Below are positions 35,830 through 46,066 of a stretch of 64,000 bases of DNA, in pieces. The notes below the pieces were generated by a model that was not told where the DNA came from, searched no databases, and worked only from the letters and a program-made list of their open reading frames with translations. Position 1 is the first letter of the stretch, and each line of letters starts with the position of its first letter. The DNA is from Anabaena sp. 4-3 (GTDB lineage: Bacteria; Cyanobacteriota; Cyanobacteriia; Cyanobacteriales; Nostocaceae), in assembly GCF_001597745.1 (NCBI RefSeq), contig NZ_LUHJ01000065.1, positions 35,054 through 99,053 of the forward strand. The letters run 5' to 3'. Position numbers and translations under genes: made by a program.

Positions 35830-37899
35830 ATGATACAAATCCCACTACTAAAATTACAGCAAGGGGAATATAAGTCTGAGATGAAAACAGTATTGTCTAG
35901 AGTAATCACTCGGATTCGTGAGTCTTTGGACACAGATACCATATTTAAATTTACGGTACAGGAAGTGCGCCAGATTCTGAAAGCTGACAGGGTAGTGGTG
36001 TTTCGTTTTGCTCCTGAGTTGGGATGCAAAGGAAAATTTATTTATGAAGATGTGGCAGATGGATGTAGTTCTTTACTCACAGTTCAACTTGGGGAGCATT
36101 CTTTTTCTGAAGATTTTACTCGATTTGATCAGCAAGGTCTTATTAAAGCATTAACTGATATTTCTGACAAAAGAATTAGTAATTGTCACGTTCAGATGCT
36201 AGAGAAATATCAAGTACGTGCCAATATCGCTGTTCCCTTGATCAAAGGTAAAGATGTCTGGGGATTATTCTGTGTACATCAATGTAGTAGTTATCGACAA
36301 TGGGACACATCAGAAATTGAGTTTGTGCAACTCATTGCTGAATATTTAGGAATTGCTTTGCAGCAATCAGATTACATAGAACAAGTCAAAGCACAATCAA
36401 CACAACTAGCACAAGTCAAAGCCAAAGCCAAAGCGGTAGAGTGGCAAAAAACCATAGCGATCGCTATTGAAAAAATCCGTCAGTCTCTTGATTTAGAAAC
36501 TATTTTCCGCACCTCCACCGCAGAAATCAGAAAGCTGATCAATACTGATCGCGTCGCTATCTATCGCTTCAATCCTGATTGGAGTGGGGAATTTGTGTAT
36601 GAATCTGTAGGTGAGGGTTGGATTTCCCTGATTGATGAACAATTCAGACGACCGGAATTACAAGACAACATCAGCGAATGTAGTGCCAAAGATTTAGCTA
36701 AAACCCCAGTCATAGATACTTATTTACAAGATACCCAAGGTGGTCGCTTCACTAAAGGTGAAGTTTACCGTGTTTGTCATGATATTTACAATGCAGGTTT
36801 TAGCGACTGCTACCTGAAAGTATTAGAAGCTTATCAGGCAAAAGCTTATGTAATTATTGCCATTTATCACGGTCAAAAGCTTTGGGGTTTGCTGGCAGCT
36901 TACCAGAATACTGGAATGCGCGATTGGCAAGAAGATGAGGTTTATTTGCTGACTCAAGTCGGTACTCAGTTGGGAGTAGCGATTCAGCAAGCAGAATTAC
37001 TCGCACAAACTCAGCGTCAAAAGGAAGAAATTGCCCAAACACTCAAAGAGTTAAAGGAAACACAAAGCCAATTAATTCATAGTGAAAAGATGGCTAGCTT
37101 GGGTCAATTAGTCGCTGGTATAGCACACGAAATTAATAATCCGATTAGTTTCATTTACGGTAATATACCCTACGTTAATGAACACACAGAAGATTTATTT
37201 AAATTGCTGGAGATATACCAAAAAAACTATCCCCATCCAACCGCTACAGTTCAAGAGCAAATATCAGAATTCGATTTAGATTTTATTGCTGATGATTTAC
37301 CCAAAATTCTGGCATCCATGAAGATGGGTGCAGGGCGCATCTCTCAGTTAGTCTTGTCATTACGTACTTTTGCCCGACTGGATGAAGCTGATATGAAACC
37401 TGTTGACCTGCATGAAGGTTTAGACAGTACCTTATTAATCTTACAACATCGGCTACAATCCCAGCCTAATTATCCGGTAATTGAAGTTATTAAAGAATAT
37501 GGTAATTTGCCTGAAGTTATATGCTATGCAGCCCAGATGAATCAGGTCTTTATGAATATTCTCAATAATGCTATTGATGCTCTAGAACATAAAATATTTC
37601 GGAGTAAAATCATTTTCACCCCTCAAATTAAGATTTCTACAAAACTTATAGAACAGCATACTATTAACATTAGTATTGCTGACAATGGTTGTGGCATTTC
37701 TGAAGATGTGCGATCGCACATTTTTGAACCTTTCTTTACTACCAAAGAACCAGGAAAAGGTACGGGTTTGGGATTATCTGTTAGCTATCAAATTGTTGTC
37801 AAAGAACATGGTGGCAAAATTAAGTGTATTTCTGAAAATGGCAAGGGTTGTGAGATGTGCATAGAAATTCCGTTACAGCCTTTAACGGCATGTAGCTGA
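35830..37899 (+). CDS. Hybrid-free sensor histidine kinase with two GAF domains
   Basis: A protein of 689 residues from the ATG at 35830 (a TTG 33 bp earlier is less likely). GAF1 (about 25-190) has [13 protein letters not shown] and [23 protein letters not shown]2 (about 215-400) has [20 protein letters not shown] and [20 protein letters not shown]. Both keep Cys-His or Cys-Tyr where cyanobacteriochromes attach bilin. A coiled-coil joins the kinase: H-box [18 protein letters not shown]-box [16 protein letters not shown] boxes IADNGCGIS and [15 protein letters not shown]. There is no receiver domain or membrane span, so it is a soluble kinase whose response regulator is elsewhere. Confidence 0.9.
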   Translation: MIQIPLLKLQQGEYKSEMKTVLSRVITRIRESLDTDTIFKFTVQEVRQILKADRVVVFRFAPELGCKGKFIYEDVADGCSSLLTVQLGEHSFSEDFTRFDQQGLIKALTDISDKRISNCHVQMLEKYQVRANIAVPLIKGKDVWGLFCVHQCSSYRQWDTSEIEFVQLIAEYLGIALQQSDYIEQVKAQSTQLAQVKAKAKAVEWQKTIAIAIEKIRQSLDLETIFRTSTAEIRKLINTDRVAIYRFNPDWSGEFVYESVGEGWISLIDEQFRRPELQDNISECSAKDLAKTPVIDTYLQDTQGGRFTKGEVYRVCHDIYNAGFSDCYLKVLEAYQAKAYVIIAIYHGQKLWGLLAAYQNTGMRDWQEDEVYLLTQVGTQLGVAIQQAELLAQTQRQKEEIAQTLKELKETQSQLIHSEKMASLGQLVAGIAHEINNPISFIYGNIPYVNEHTEDLFKLLEIYQKNYPHPTATVQEQISEFDLDFIADDLPKILASMKMGAGRISQLVLSLRTFARLDEADMKPVDLHEGLDSTLLILQHRLQSQPNYPVIEVIKEYGNLPEVICYAAQMNQVFMNILNNAIDALEHKIFRSKIIFTPQIKISTKLIEQHTINISIADNGCGISEDVRSHIFEPFFTTKEPGKGTGLGLSVSYQIVVKEHGGKIKCISENGKGCEMCIEIPLQPLTACS

Positions 37900-38167
37900 G
37901 TTATATCATGTCCGGCTAATTACTTATGATAAGTTTTCGATGCTGAACTTTTCCCTTTTCTCTTTTCTCTTTTCTTGTTCCCTGTTCCCTGTTCCCCACC
38001 CCAACAGATATGATAACTATTCAAACGGACATGATATTACATAAAAGCAGGTGAACGCTTTAGCTAAAAATGATCAAGCATTGTATGCCGCTAACTTAGA
38101 TGGGCGCAACTGTATTAAGTCCGCCCAAACTAGCGACTTGCATGATTAGCTGACAACACAACTAGAG
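37900..38167. other. Intergenic DNA with pyrimidine-rich repeats
   Basis: A CTTTTCTCTTTTCTCTTTTC tract and TTCCCTGTTCCCTGTTCCC repeat (37948-37995) occupy the centre. GTCCGGCTAATTA... and CGGACATGATAT near 37910 and 38020 form a loose repeat pair (ATCATGTCCG and CGGACATGAT). No gene seen. Confidence 0.5.
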
Positions 38168-39274
38168 TTAATTTTGAGGTAAAATTCTGTCTCCTGTTTT
38201 GGGATCAAAGATAAACAACTGATTTAAATCTAGTTTTAAAGATAGGCGATCGCCTGGATGCGGACGCACATCACCACCCACCTGAATATTCAAAAGTGTC
38301 ATCGCGCCAGGTAAACCCACACGAATTAAAGTTTCTCTTCCCAAAGGTTCTACTACCTTGACATCAACTAATAAAACTCCTGGTTGTGGATTGTTAACTT
38401 CTGAATCATTGTTAATAGCAATATGTTCGGGACGAATACCCAAATCAATACTTTGACCTAGAGGTAGTTGTAAATTTTCTCTGAGAAATGCGGGAATTTC
38501 TATTAACTGACCACCCACATCAAAACCATCATTTTTATAGATTGCGGGTAAAATATTCATGGGTGGACTACCTAAAAAAGTAGCCACCATTTGATTCGCA
38601 GGACGAGCATAAATACTTTGGGGGTCGCCAATTTGTTGAATTCTTCCCCGATTGAGTACCACAATCTTATCGGCTAAAGTCATAGCTTCGACTTGATCAT
38701 GGGTGACATAAATAGTTGTCACGCCTAATTCTTGATGTAATTGTTTTAATTCGGCTCTAGTATCATCTCGCAATTGAGCATCTAAATTAGACAAAGGTTC
38801 ATCTAATAAAAATACTTGAGGTTCGCGGGCGATCGCTCGTCCTAATGCTACCCGTTGTTGTTGACCACCAGACAGCTGTTTAGGTTTACGATCAAGTAAG
38901 TGTTCCAAAGACAGCGATCGCGCCACATTTACGACTCGTTCTTGAATAATTTTCGCGTCAACCCGCCGCATTTTTAACCCAAAGGCGATATTTTCCGCCA
39001 CCGTCATGTGCGGATACAGCGCGTAATTTTGGAACACCATCGCCACATCACGCTGTCTAGCTGGGACACTATTGACCAACTGATCACCAATATAAAGTTT
39101 GCCAGAACTGGCAGTTTCTAAACCAGCAATTGTCCGTAAAATTGTAGACTTACCACAACCGGAAGGGCCTACTAAAACCCAAAACTCACCATCAGGAATT
39201 TCAAAAGAAATATCCTCAATAGCGGTGACATTGTTAAATCTACGCTTGATATCTTCTAAAAGAACTCTGGCCAT
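38168..39274 (-). CDS. MalK/UgpC-type sugar ABC transporter ATPase
   Basis: A 368-residue ATPase of the CUT1 carbohydrate importers. Walker A GPSGCGKSTILRTIAGLE, Q-loop VFQNYALYPHMTV, signature LSGGQQQRVALGRAIAREPQ, Walker B VFLLDEPLSNLDAQLRDDTR and H-loop TIYVTHDQVEAM are complete. The C-terminal third is the OB/TOBE regulatory domain (DLGIRPEHIAIN). No permease or binding protein lies next to it, as is usual for the single shared ATPase of cyanobacterial sugar or glycerol-phosphate importers. Heptamer repeats (39291-39334) precede its start. Confidence 0.93.
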   Translation of the reverse strand: MARVLLEDIKRRFNNVTAIEDISFEIPDGEFWVLVGPSGCGKSTILRTIAGLETASSGKLYIGDQLVNSVPARQRDVAMVFQNYALYPHMTVAENIAFGLKMRRVDAKIIQERVVNVARSLSLEHLLDRKPKQLSGGQQQRVALGRAIAREPQVFLLDEPLSNLDAQLRDDTRAELKQLHQELGVTTIYVTHDQVEAMTLADKIVVLNRGRIQQIGDPQSIYARPANQMVATFLGSPPMNILPAIYKNDGFDVGGQLIEIPAFLRENLQLPLGQSIDLGIRPEHIAINNDSEVNNPQPGVLLVDVKVVEPLGRETLIRVGLPGAMTLLNIQVGGDVRPHPGDRLSLKLDLNQLFIFDPKTGDRILPQN

Positions 39275-39390
39275 GATTTAATTTGAGATTTAGTTATTAG
39301 TTATTAGTCATTAGTCATTAGTCATTAGTCATTATCCCTCATCTCCCTTCCCAGTACCCAGAACCCACTCCCTAGAACCCACTCCCCCCT

Positions 39391-40107
39391 TCACTTAGAC
39401 CAAGCAGGATGAGCAAATAAAGAAGCAATAACACGCACACCCCGCAATTGATTTGAGAGAGGTAAATGACCTTTAGGCGCAGTCAAATCCCAAGTAAAGC
39501 CATTGGGATATCTTGTCCAGTTGTTACCATTTTTCCAGCCAATTTTCGTCCAGAGATTGTCCCAATTTTTACCCAAACTTAACCAAAGTTCTCGCTGGAC
39601 TGAAAAACCAAATTTCCCTTCAGAGTGAACTAACCACAAATTATTAATCGTATGTAAATCTACGGTGGGGAAATTGTCTACCTCAGTAAAATACAACCAT
39701 TTTCTTTTGACTGCTGTCGGGCCTGCCAACTCGCACATTTTTTCAATTGTCACGCGATCGGCTGCTTGGAAATCTTGAGCAGCTAGTAATTGTTGCAAAG
39801 GTTTATAATTAATCCCTGCGTCTGATTTTAGAGGTACAATGCCTTCAGAAAAATGAGTTTGCAGAAACTCTTGGGCTTGAGGTGCATCAGAGTTGTAGAT
39901 AACTTGGTAGGCTTTGCCATCAACCCAAGTCGCTGGGGTGTCTCGACGTTGCAATAAAAATTCCATCAACACATCTAATCCCTGATTACCCAAATCAGCT
40001 AATTGTGGGATGATTTGTGTTTGAACTTGCATAGACCCAGCGATTAACTTTTCTCGGAGGGAGTCGATGTCCTTAGCATTGCCTGATAGAATCATTGGGT
40101 CTGTCAT
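39391..40107 (-). CDS. gun4: GUN4, porphyrin-binding activator of Mg-chelatase
   Basis: A 238-residue Gun4. The N-terminal helical bundle (about 10-80) is followed by the GUN4 core (about 95-235), with INYKPLQQLLAAQDFQAADR, KRKWLYFTEVDNFPTVDLHT, FGFSVQRELWLSLGKNWDNL, TKIGWKNGNNWTRYP and GFTWDLTAPKGHLPLSNQLR, GVRVIASLFAHPAWSK at the end. Gun4 binds protoporphyrin IX and Mg-protoporphyrin and stimulates the ChlH subunit of Mg-chelatase in chlorophyll synthesis. The length suits the cyanobacterial form. It is a single gene between repeat-filled spacers. Confidence 0.96.
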   Translation of the reverse strand: MTDPMILSGNAKDIDSLREKLIAGSMQVQTQIIPQLADLGNQGLDVLMEFLLQRRDTPATWVDGKAYQVIYNSDAPQAQEFLQTHFSEGIVPLKSDAGINYKPLQQLLAAQDFQAADRVTIEKMCELAGPTAVKRKWLYFTEVDNFPTVDLHTINNLWLVHSEGKFGFSVQRELWLSLGKNWDNLWTKIGWKNGNNWTRYPNGFTWDLTAPKGHLPLSNQLRGVRVIASLFAHPAWSK

Positions 40108-40525
40108 GCCATTACTCGTGTTAGCGGTCAGTGAAGAAGCAGTTGGCTATCTGGCTCAATCTAAGATTAAGCAATGATAGCGAAAAGTAGTTTACTATTT
40201 TTGATCGTACAAAATTGCGGCAGTTTCACTGAATCCTATACTGAAATCCCCAAATGCTGTACAAGGGGAATAGGGGGAAAATCTGCACATTCAGAGGTTA
40301 GAGGCGTTTAGGCGAGGAAGGTGCAGGGGAGATGAGGGAGATGAGGGAGATGAGGGGGATGAAGGAGATGAGGGGGATGAGGGGGAAATTATTTCCTAGT
40401 ACCCAGTCCCCAGTACCCAGTACCCAGTCCCCAGTCCCCAATCCCCAATATCTACAGTAAAATTTGCCAGCCTGGAAAAACAGCATCTTGTAACTGGTTG
40501 CGTATCTTTGTGGAGTTTGTAAAGT
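40108..40525. other. Divergent spacer between gun4 and icd, mostly repeats
   Basis: The left 200 bp should hold the gun4 promoter. From 40328 to 40385 runs a GATGAGGGA/GATGAGGGG 9-mer tract, then from 40395 to 40447 a CCCAGTA/CCCAGTC heptamer tract. The 75 bp before the icd start are unique sequence. I looked for a GTA-N8-TAC NtcA box before icd and did not see one with correct spacing. Confidence 0.6.
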
Positions 40526-41947
40526 ATGTACGAAAAGATTAACCCCCCTACGACTGGAGAAAAAATTACTTTCAAAAATGGTGAGCCTGTTGTACCAGAC
40601 AATCCCATTATCCCGTTTATTCGGGGCGATGGAACGGGTATTGATATTTGGCCGGCTACGCAAAAAGTTCTAGATGCGGCGGTAGCAAAAGCATATCAGG
40701 GTAAGCGTCAAATTAGCTGGTTTAAGGTTTACGCTGGTGATGAAGCTTGTGATTTATACGGTACTTATCAGTATTTGCCGCAGGATACGTTGACAGCTAT
40801 TAAAGAGTATGGTGTCGCTATTAAAGGGCCTTTGACTACTCCTGTGGGTGGTGGTATTCGCTCTTTAAACGTGGCATTACGCCAAATTTTTGACTTATAC
40901 GCCTGTGTGCGTCCGTGTCGTTACTATGCTGGTACACCATCACCTCACAAAAATCCCGAAAAGCTAGATGTGATTGTCTATCGGGAAAATACAGAGGATA
41001 TTTATTTGGGGATTGAGTGGAAGCAAGGCAGTGAAATAGGCGATCGCCTAATTTCCATCCTCAACAAAGAACTCATCCCCGCTACCCCAGAACACGGTAA
41101 AAAGCAAATTCCTCTGGATGCGGGTATCGGGATTAAACCCATCAGCAAAACAGGTTCTCAGCGTTTAATCAGACGCGCCATCAAACACGCCCTGCAATTA
41201 CCCAAACACAAGCAACAAGTAACTCTGGTGCATAAGGGTAACATCATGAAGTACACTGAAGGTGCTTTCCGTGATTGGGGTTATGAATTAGCAACTACGG
41301 AATTTCGTCAAGAGTGCGTTACAGAAAGAGAATCTTGGATTTTAAGCAACAAAGAGAAAAATCCTCATATTTCTCTGGAAGAAAACGCCCGGTTGATTGA
41401 TCCTGGTTTTGATGCTTTGACTCAAGAGAAGAAAGCTCAAATTGTCAAGGAAGTTGAAACAGTTCTTAATGCAATTTGGGAAACTCACGGTAACGGCAAG
41501 TGGAAAGATAAAATCATGGTCAATGACCGGATTGCTGATAGTATCTTTCAACAAATCCAAACCAGACCAGATGAGTATTCAATTCTGGCGACAATGAACT
41601 TAAACGGCGATTACTTGTCTGATGCGGCTGCTGCGATTGTTGGCGGCTTAGGGATGGGGCCAGGGGCAAATATTGGCGATTCCTGCGCCGTTTTTGAAGC
41701 TACCCACGGCACAGCACCCAAACACGCCGGCTTAGACAAGATTAACCCTGGTTCAGTGATTTTGTCTGGTGTGATGATGTTAGAGTTTATGGGTTGGCAA
41801 GAAGCGGCTGACTTGATTAAGAAAGGTTTAGGGGATGCGATCGCTAACGGTCAAGTTACCTATGATTTAGCTAGATTGCTAGAACCACCCGTTGAACCCC
41901 TCAAATGCTCTGAATTTGCCGACGCAATTATCAAACATTTCGGTTAA
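40526..41947 (+). CDS. icd: NADP-dependent isocitrate dehydrogenase
   Basis: A 473-residue enzyme making 2-oxoglutarate from isocitrate, the carbon skeleton for ammonium assimilation and the signal read by NtcA and PII in cyanobacteria. It has [20 protein letters not shown], the phosphorylation-site region [51 protein letters not shown] and [20 protein letters not shown]. Like other cyanobacterial Icd it is longer than the 416-residue E. coli enzyme by an internal stretch (about 255-300, [20 protein letters not shown]). A CCCCGACTT hairpin follows. A decayed copy of its 3' end lies at 47539-47660. Confidence 0.97.
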   Translation: MYEKINPPTTGEKITFKNGEPVVPDNPIIPFIRGDGTGIDIWPATQKVLDAAVAKAYQGKRQISWFKVYAGDEACDLYGTYQYLPQDTLTAIKEYGVAIKGPLTTPVGGGIRSLNVALRQIFDLYACVRPCRYYAGTPSPHKNPEKLDVIVYRENTEDIYLGIEWKQGSEIGDRLISILNKELIPATPEHGKKQIPLDAGIGIKPISKTGSQRLIRRAIKHALQLPKHKQQVTLVHKGNIMKYTEGAFRDWGYELATTEFRQECVTERESWILSNKEKNPHISLEENARLIDPGFDALTQEKKAQIVKEVETVLNAIWETHGNGKWKDKIMVNDRIADSIFQQIQTRPDEYSILATMNLNGDYLSDAAAAIVGGLGMGPGANIGDSCAVFEATHGTAPKHAGLDKINPGSVILSGVMMLEFMGWQEAADLIKKGLGDAIANGQVTYDLARLLEPPVEPLKCSEFADAIIKHFG

Positions 41948-41963
41948 TTTTAGTTAACCAGTT

Positions 41964-41988
41964 CCCCGACTTCTTTGAAAAGTCGGGG
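41964..41988. terminator. Hairpin between convergent icd and DUF29 gene
   Basis: CCCCGACTT (41964-41972) pairs with AAGTCGGGG (41980-41988); AAAATTTT follows. It can serve both genes. Confidence 0.75.
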
Positions 41989-41999
41989 AGCTAAAATTT

Positions 42000-42509
42000 T
42001 CATCCCCAGTTTTCACCCCCAGGTAATTGCGTCAATGTTTCTACAACCATCCTGGGTAATTCTTTTGGTGAATAAGTATAAGTGAGGAGCAAAAATTTTA
42101 CAGCATTCTGCATTAGTTCGTTTCTATTGATTAAATCAGCTAGTTGAAATTGGCTATATGCACCGTTCATTACTTCTAGACTAGCATCAGCGATCGCATC
42201 TTCAATTACTTCTTCCTCAATCAGATTCTCCCATTCATCTTGATTGACATAATAAGATTTTTTATTATCTTTAATATTGATTTTTTGAATTTCTCTCACT
42301 GAATTACGAATAGAAGCAGCCCAAGAATTTGTTAGACGCTTTTCTATTTGATTTTTGATTAAATGAATCAATAAAATTTTCAAAAAAGATTGAATTTGTC
42401 TGAGATTGGCTTGTTTACTCATCCCTTCCAATTCATCAACAATTGCCAAAGCATCCTCATAACGTCCTTGTAAAATACTATTTCTGAGGTCGATTAATTC
42501 CTGTGTCAT
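42000..42509 (-). CDS. DUF29 family protein
   Basis: A 169-residue protein of the DUF29 family, common and multi-copy in cyanobacteria and of unknown role. It starts MTQELIDLRNSILQGRYEDA, has the family segment FLKILLIHLIKNQIEKRLTN followed by SWAASIRNSVREIQ, and ends in a helix with LPRMVVETLTQLPGGENWG. Single gene, convergent with icd. No membrane segment. Confidence 0.8.
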   Translation of the reverse strand: MTQELIDLRNSILQGRYEDALAIVDELEGMSKQANLRQIQSFLKILLIHLIKNQIEKRLTNSWAASIRNSVREIQKINIKDNKKSYYVNQDEWENLIEEEVIEDAIADASLEVMNGAYSQFQLADLINRNELMQNAVKFLLLTYTYSPKELPRMVVETLTQLPGGENWG

Positions 42510-42848
42510 TTTACTTAACCTCTAGGATGATTTTTAGATTGATGATAACGTATTTATAGATAAGGGCTAAGAGATTGTTTTAAAAGTATTATTGCTAACA
42601 TTAACATCTGAAAAACCTAACCCCGTGAATCTCCCCTACAAATGTCGAGACTTGGATGCAAAGTCTCGACATTTGTAGGGGAGAGGCTTTAGTATTGATG
42701 CCTACGCCTACGGGAAGTGCTAAAGTAATTAAACTGGAGTCCTGGTTTTAATTTTATCAATCATACCTTATGTACCCAAAAACAAAATGTGTGCCATAAT
42801 TAACATAAAATGGGGGCATAACTGCCAGTATACAGAGAGGCTTTTGGT
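42510..42848. other. Intergenic DNA with a long perfect inverted repeat
   Basis: The main content is the inverted repeat at 42630-42684. A CCTACGCCTACGGGAAG small repeat follows at about 42700. The last 80 bp should hold the promoter of the kinase gene; CAGAGAGG lies about 8 nt before its start. Confidence 0.6.
42630..42684. repeat. 24-bp perfect inverted repeat, 7-nt loop
   Basis: TCTCCCCTACAAATGTCGAG with ACTT (42630-42653) and its exact reverse complement (42661-42684) surround GGATGCA. As RNA it would be a very stable hairpin. Confidence 0.9.
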
Positions 42849-44207
42849 ATGAGAGGCAAGATTATAGACAACCGTTACCTCATTATTAACAAGCTCGGAC
42901 AAGGTGGGTTTGGGACTACATTTTTAGCGAAAGACACCAAACGACCAGGAAACCCGATTTGTGTTGTCAAGAAGTTTACACCACCCAGTAAAGACCCAAT
43001 AACTTTGAAAAAACTTAAAGAGTTTTTTGACCAAGAAGCAGTAATGCTAGAAACTTTGGGAAAGCATCAACACATTCCCCAACTTTTAGCCCACATAGCC
43101 GAAAATCAGGAATTTTATATAGTTCAGGAACATATAGAAGGTCATGATTTGAGCGATGAATTACCATCAGGTAAACAAATGAGTGAATCTGATGTGATTA
43201 AACTTCTCATAGAAATTTTAGAAGTATTAGAATTTGTACATAAACATCAAGTTATTCATCGAGATATTAAACCTAGCAATATTCGTCGTCATAAGTCAGA
43301 TAATAAAATTGTTCTGATTGATTTCGGTGCAGTTAAACAAATTAGCACACAGATAGTTAATAGTCAGGGACAAATTACTTCTACTTTAATTATTGGTACT
43401 CCTGGCTATATGCCACTTGAACAACAAAGAGGTAAACCGCAACTCAGCAGTGATGTTTATGCAGTGGGGATGGTTGCTATTCAAGCACTAACAGGTGTAC
43501 TGCCTCACGAATTAGAAGAAGATGCAAAAACAGGAGAAATAATTTGGCGTAGATACGTAAATGTCAGTCCAAAACTGGCAAAAATTTTAGATAAAATGGT
43601 GAGTTATAACTTTCATCAGCGTTACCCTACAGCCAAGGAAGCTTTACAAGCCGTTAAAAGCTTATCACCAAAGCCTATAAACTGGAAGTTACTGCTAGGC
43701 TTAGGAATGGCTGTATTTATCAGCTTAATCAGCTTCTTGATTCCCAAAGACGATTTCAATTTATATGAAAATTCTCAATATGGAATCAAGATAAAATATC
43801 CAAAAACCTGGGATAGACAAGATTTAGAAAACCCAATTACTGGCGAATTGGTTACTTTTATATCTCCTAAACAACGTGATGTAGATAAGTTTCAAGAAAA
43901 CGTGACAATTACTGTTGATAAGTTTTCTGGTACATTAGATGAGTTGCAAGCATCCAATATTAAAGAAATTAACAATACTTTGGCAGGAGGTAAGATTCTT
44001 ACTCAAAGTAAAACAACACTGGCAAATAAAGAAGCTAGACAATTAATCTTCACTGGTAAAAGTGGCAAGGATAGTTTAAAGAATATGCAGGTTATGACTT
44101 TCAAAGGTGACAAAACTTATATAATTACTTATACAGCGAAAATAGATGATTATGATGAGTTTGTAAAAACAGCAGAGAAGATGATTAAATCTTTAGAAAT
44201 TAATTAG
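42849..44207 (+). CDS. Membrane-anchored Ser/Thr protein kinase with a C-terminal PsbP/Mog1-like domain
   Basis: A 452-residue protein. The eukaryotic-type kinase domain (about 9-270) has the glycine loop LGQGGFGTTFLA, the lysine in CVVKKF, the catalytic loop VIHRDIKPSNIRRH, VLIDFGAVK (DFG) and GTPGYMPLEQQ (APE region). A single membrane span lies at about 278-297 (WKLLLGLGMAVFISLISFLI). The outside part (about 305-452) is one domain, SQYGIKIKYPKTWDRQDLEN to ITYTAKIDDYDEFVKTAEKM, which follows the PsbP/Mog1-like pattern. The outside domain may sense a ligand. It stands next to a protease operon on the other strand. Confidence 0.88.
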   Translation: MRGKIIDNRYLIINKLGQGGFGTTFLAKDTKRPGNPICVVKKFTPPSKDPITLKKLKEFFDQEAVMLETLGKHQHIPQLLAHIAENQEFYIVQEHIEGHDLSDELPSGKQMSESDVIKLLIEILEVLEFVHKHQVIHRDIKPSNIRRHKSDNKIVLIDFGAVKQISTQIVNSQGQITSTLIIGTPGYMPLEQQRGKPQLSSDVYAVGMVAIQALTGVLPHELEEDAKTGEIIWRRYVNVSPKLAKILDKMVSYNFHQRYPTAKEALQAVKSLSPKPINWKLLLGLGMAVFISLISFLIPKDDFNLYENSQYGIKIKYPKTWDRQDLENPITGELVTFISPKQRDVDKFQENVTITVDKFSGTLDELQASNIKEINNTLAGGKILTQSKTTLANKEARQLIFTGKSGKDSLKNMQVMTFKGDKTYIITYTAKIDDYDEFVKTAEKMIKSLEIN

Positions 44208-44415
44208 CCAAAATTTATTTGTATATTTGTATTGGACTGTCTAGACTAAAATAGTGCATTAAATTGGAAAAAATTAAACGCAGATGAACGCCGATAAACG
44301 CGGATAAAATCGATCTCAATCATAAATCCTGTTCATACTTTCATTTTATAAATACTGATTTAGACATTCTCATTCTTTGGGTCTTTGTGCCAGATAATTA
44401 TTAATTAGTTAAATT

Positions 44416-46062
44416 TTACCGTTGTTGTAATTCCTTAATTTTAGCTTGGGCATTTCTTAAAAATTTTTCATTGCCACCCTGTTGCTGATAAAGTTTCACA
44501 GCTTGCTGTAAGTCAGATATTGCTTGAAATTTATTTCCTAAAGAAGCATAAGCAATTCCTCTATTGTGATAAGCATTGGCATAGTTAGGATTAATCTTGA
44601 GAGCTTGGTTGTAATCAGCTATTGCCCCCCGCTTATCTCCTAATTCAGAACGGGCAAGTCCCCGGATGATGTAGGCTAAGTAAAAGTTAGGATGAATCTT
44701 GAGAACTTGGTTGTAATCAGCTATTGCCCCCTGCTTATCTCCTAATTCATAACGGACAAATCCCCGCCCGATGTAGGCTAAGTCTAAGTTAGGATTAATC
44801 TTAAGAGCTTGGTTGAAATCAGCGATCGCCCCCTGCTTATCTCCTAAATCAGAACGGGCATATCCCCGGTTGATGTAGGCTCCAGCATAGTTAGGATTAA
44901 TCTTGAGAGCTTGGTTGTAATCAGATATTGCCCCCTGGTTATCTCCTAATTGAGAACGTGCATTTCCCCGGTGGTTGTAGGCTAAGGCAAAGTTAGGATT
45001 AATCTTAAGAGCTTGGTTGAAATCAGCGATTGCCCCCTGGTTATCTCCTAATTGAGAACGGGCAACTCCCCGGTTGATGTAGGGTTGAACATAGTTAGGA
45101 TTAATCTTGAGAGCTTGGTTGTAATCAGCGATCGCCCCCTGCTTATCTCCTAAAGTATAGTAGGTGGAACCCCGATACAAAAACGCCTCGGTATTATTAG
45201 GATTAAGGCGAATAACTTCGTTATAAGCAACTATCGCACCTTTATAATCTCCTTTGCCAAACTTATCCGCAGCCAAAGCCAAATAATCATCCGCCTTTAA
45301 TCCTGTCTTCTTCGGTGCATCAGGCAACCGCACACCCACATCCATACCATTCCTTGCCGACAACCTAATAAAAGTATTAATAGGAATACCTGCATTTCTA
45401 CCTGATTTTACAATAGCAATTGCAGGATTTATCTTATCAAGAGCAACATCACTTGATTCTTCTCCTTGACCATGAATACCTATCACTTCTCCCTGATCAT
45501 TCAATACTGCTCCCCCACTCATGCCTATAAGTGTAGGATTGTCATAAATTAAATTATAGCCATTATCAATAGATGCTTGAGTAGCATTGGCAATTACTTG
45601 TCCATTACGGCAATCATAAACAGATACTTTCACCCCTGCTGTCTTGTGAGGAAAACCAGCCACATAAACATTTGTTCTTCTGATTAACTTATCTGAATTA
45701 CCAAATTTAGCCACTTGATAATCTTTGTTGCTAGTAAACTGCAAAATGGCTAAATCTATCTTATTATCTAACCTTTTCACAGTCTGATAATTGAGTTGAT
45801 AGCGTTGATTATCTGGTGTGACAATTTCATATTTAAAATTTGGTTTATTCACAACATGATAAGCGGTGAGAACAGTATAAATATTTCCTTGTCGCTTAAT
45901 AATTACCCCAGAACCAGGTGCTTTACTGTCAATTAATACCGTGATTTTCTCGGCTATCTCATCTACTTGTTTATTACTACAGATTGCCGTGGCGACTTGC
46001 GGCTGTACAAAAGCTATTGATAAACCTATGATTGCGGCTGGAAGTGTATATTTATAGTTCAT
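44416..46062 (-). CDS. Exported trypsin-like protease with eight TPR repeats
   Basis: About 548 residues from the ATG at 46062, which has GGAGG 9 nt upstream; an ATG at 46098 is inside the previous gene and less likely. After a signal peptide (YTLPAAIIGLSIAFVQPQVA) comes an HtrA/trypsin-like domain: VLTAYHVV (His), IDLAILQF (Asp), GMSGGAVLND (Ser). Eight TPR units follow (YNQALKINPNYVQPYINRGV type), nearly identical at DNA level with a 102-bp period. Third gene of the COP23-protease-protease operon, 4 bp after the previous stop. Confidence 0.88.
   Translation of the reverse strand: MNYKYTLPAAIIGLSIAFVQPQVATAICSNKQVDEIAEKITVLIDSKAPGSGVIIKRQGNIYTVLTAYHVVNKPNFKYEIVTPDNQRYQLNYQTVKRLDNKIDLAILQFTSNKDYQVAKFGNSDKLIRRTNVYVAGFPHKTAGVKVSVYDCRNGQVIANATQASIDNGYNLIYDNPTLIGMSGGAVLNDQGEVIGIHGQGEESSDVALDKINPAIAIVKSGRNAGIPINTFIRLSARNGMDVGVRLPDAPKKTGLKADDYLALAADKFGKGDYKGAIVAYNEVIRLNPNNTEAFLYRGSTYYTLGDKQGAIADYNQALKINPNYVQPYINRGVARSQLGDNQGAIADFNQALKINPNFALAYNHRGNARSQLGDNQGAISDYNQALKINPNYAGAYINRGYARSDLGDKQGAIADFNQALKINPNLDLAYIGRGFVRYELGDKQGAIADYNQVLKIHPNFYLAYIIRGLARSELGDKRGAIADYNQALKINPNYANAYHNRGIAYASLGNKFQAISDLQQAVKLYQQQGGNEKFLRNAQAKIKELQQR
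44505..45300 (-). repeat. 102-bp tandem coding repeats (TPR units)
   Basis: Units of 34 codons with conserved DNA such as CCCCCTGCTTATCTCCTAA and TTAGGATTAATCTTGAGAGC (as written on +) recur every 102 bp. The high DNA identity between units suggests recent duplication or conversion, and copy number may vary between strains. Confidence 0.85.
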
Positions 46063-46066
46063 TAAT

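Noticed and set aside
40108..40525. NtcA box before icd
   Set aside because: icd is NtcA-controlled in some cyanobacteria, but the only GTA/TAC pairs here have wrong spacing (for example GTA-N7-TAC at the start codon).
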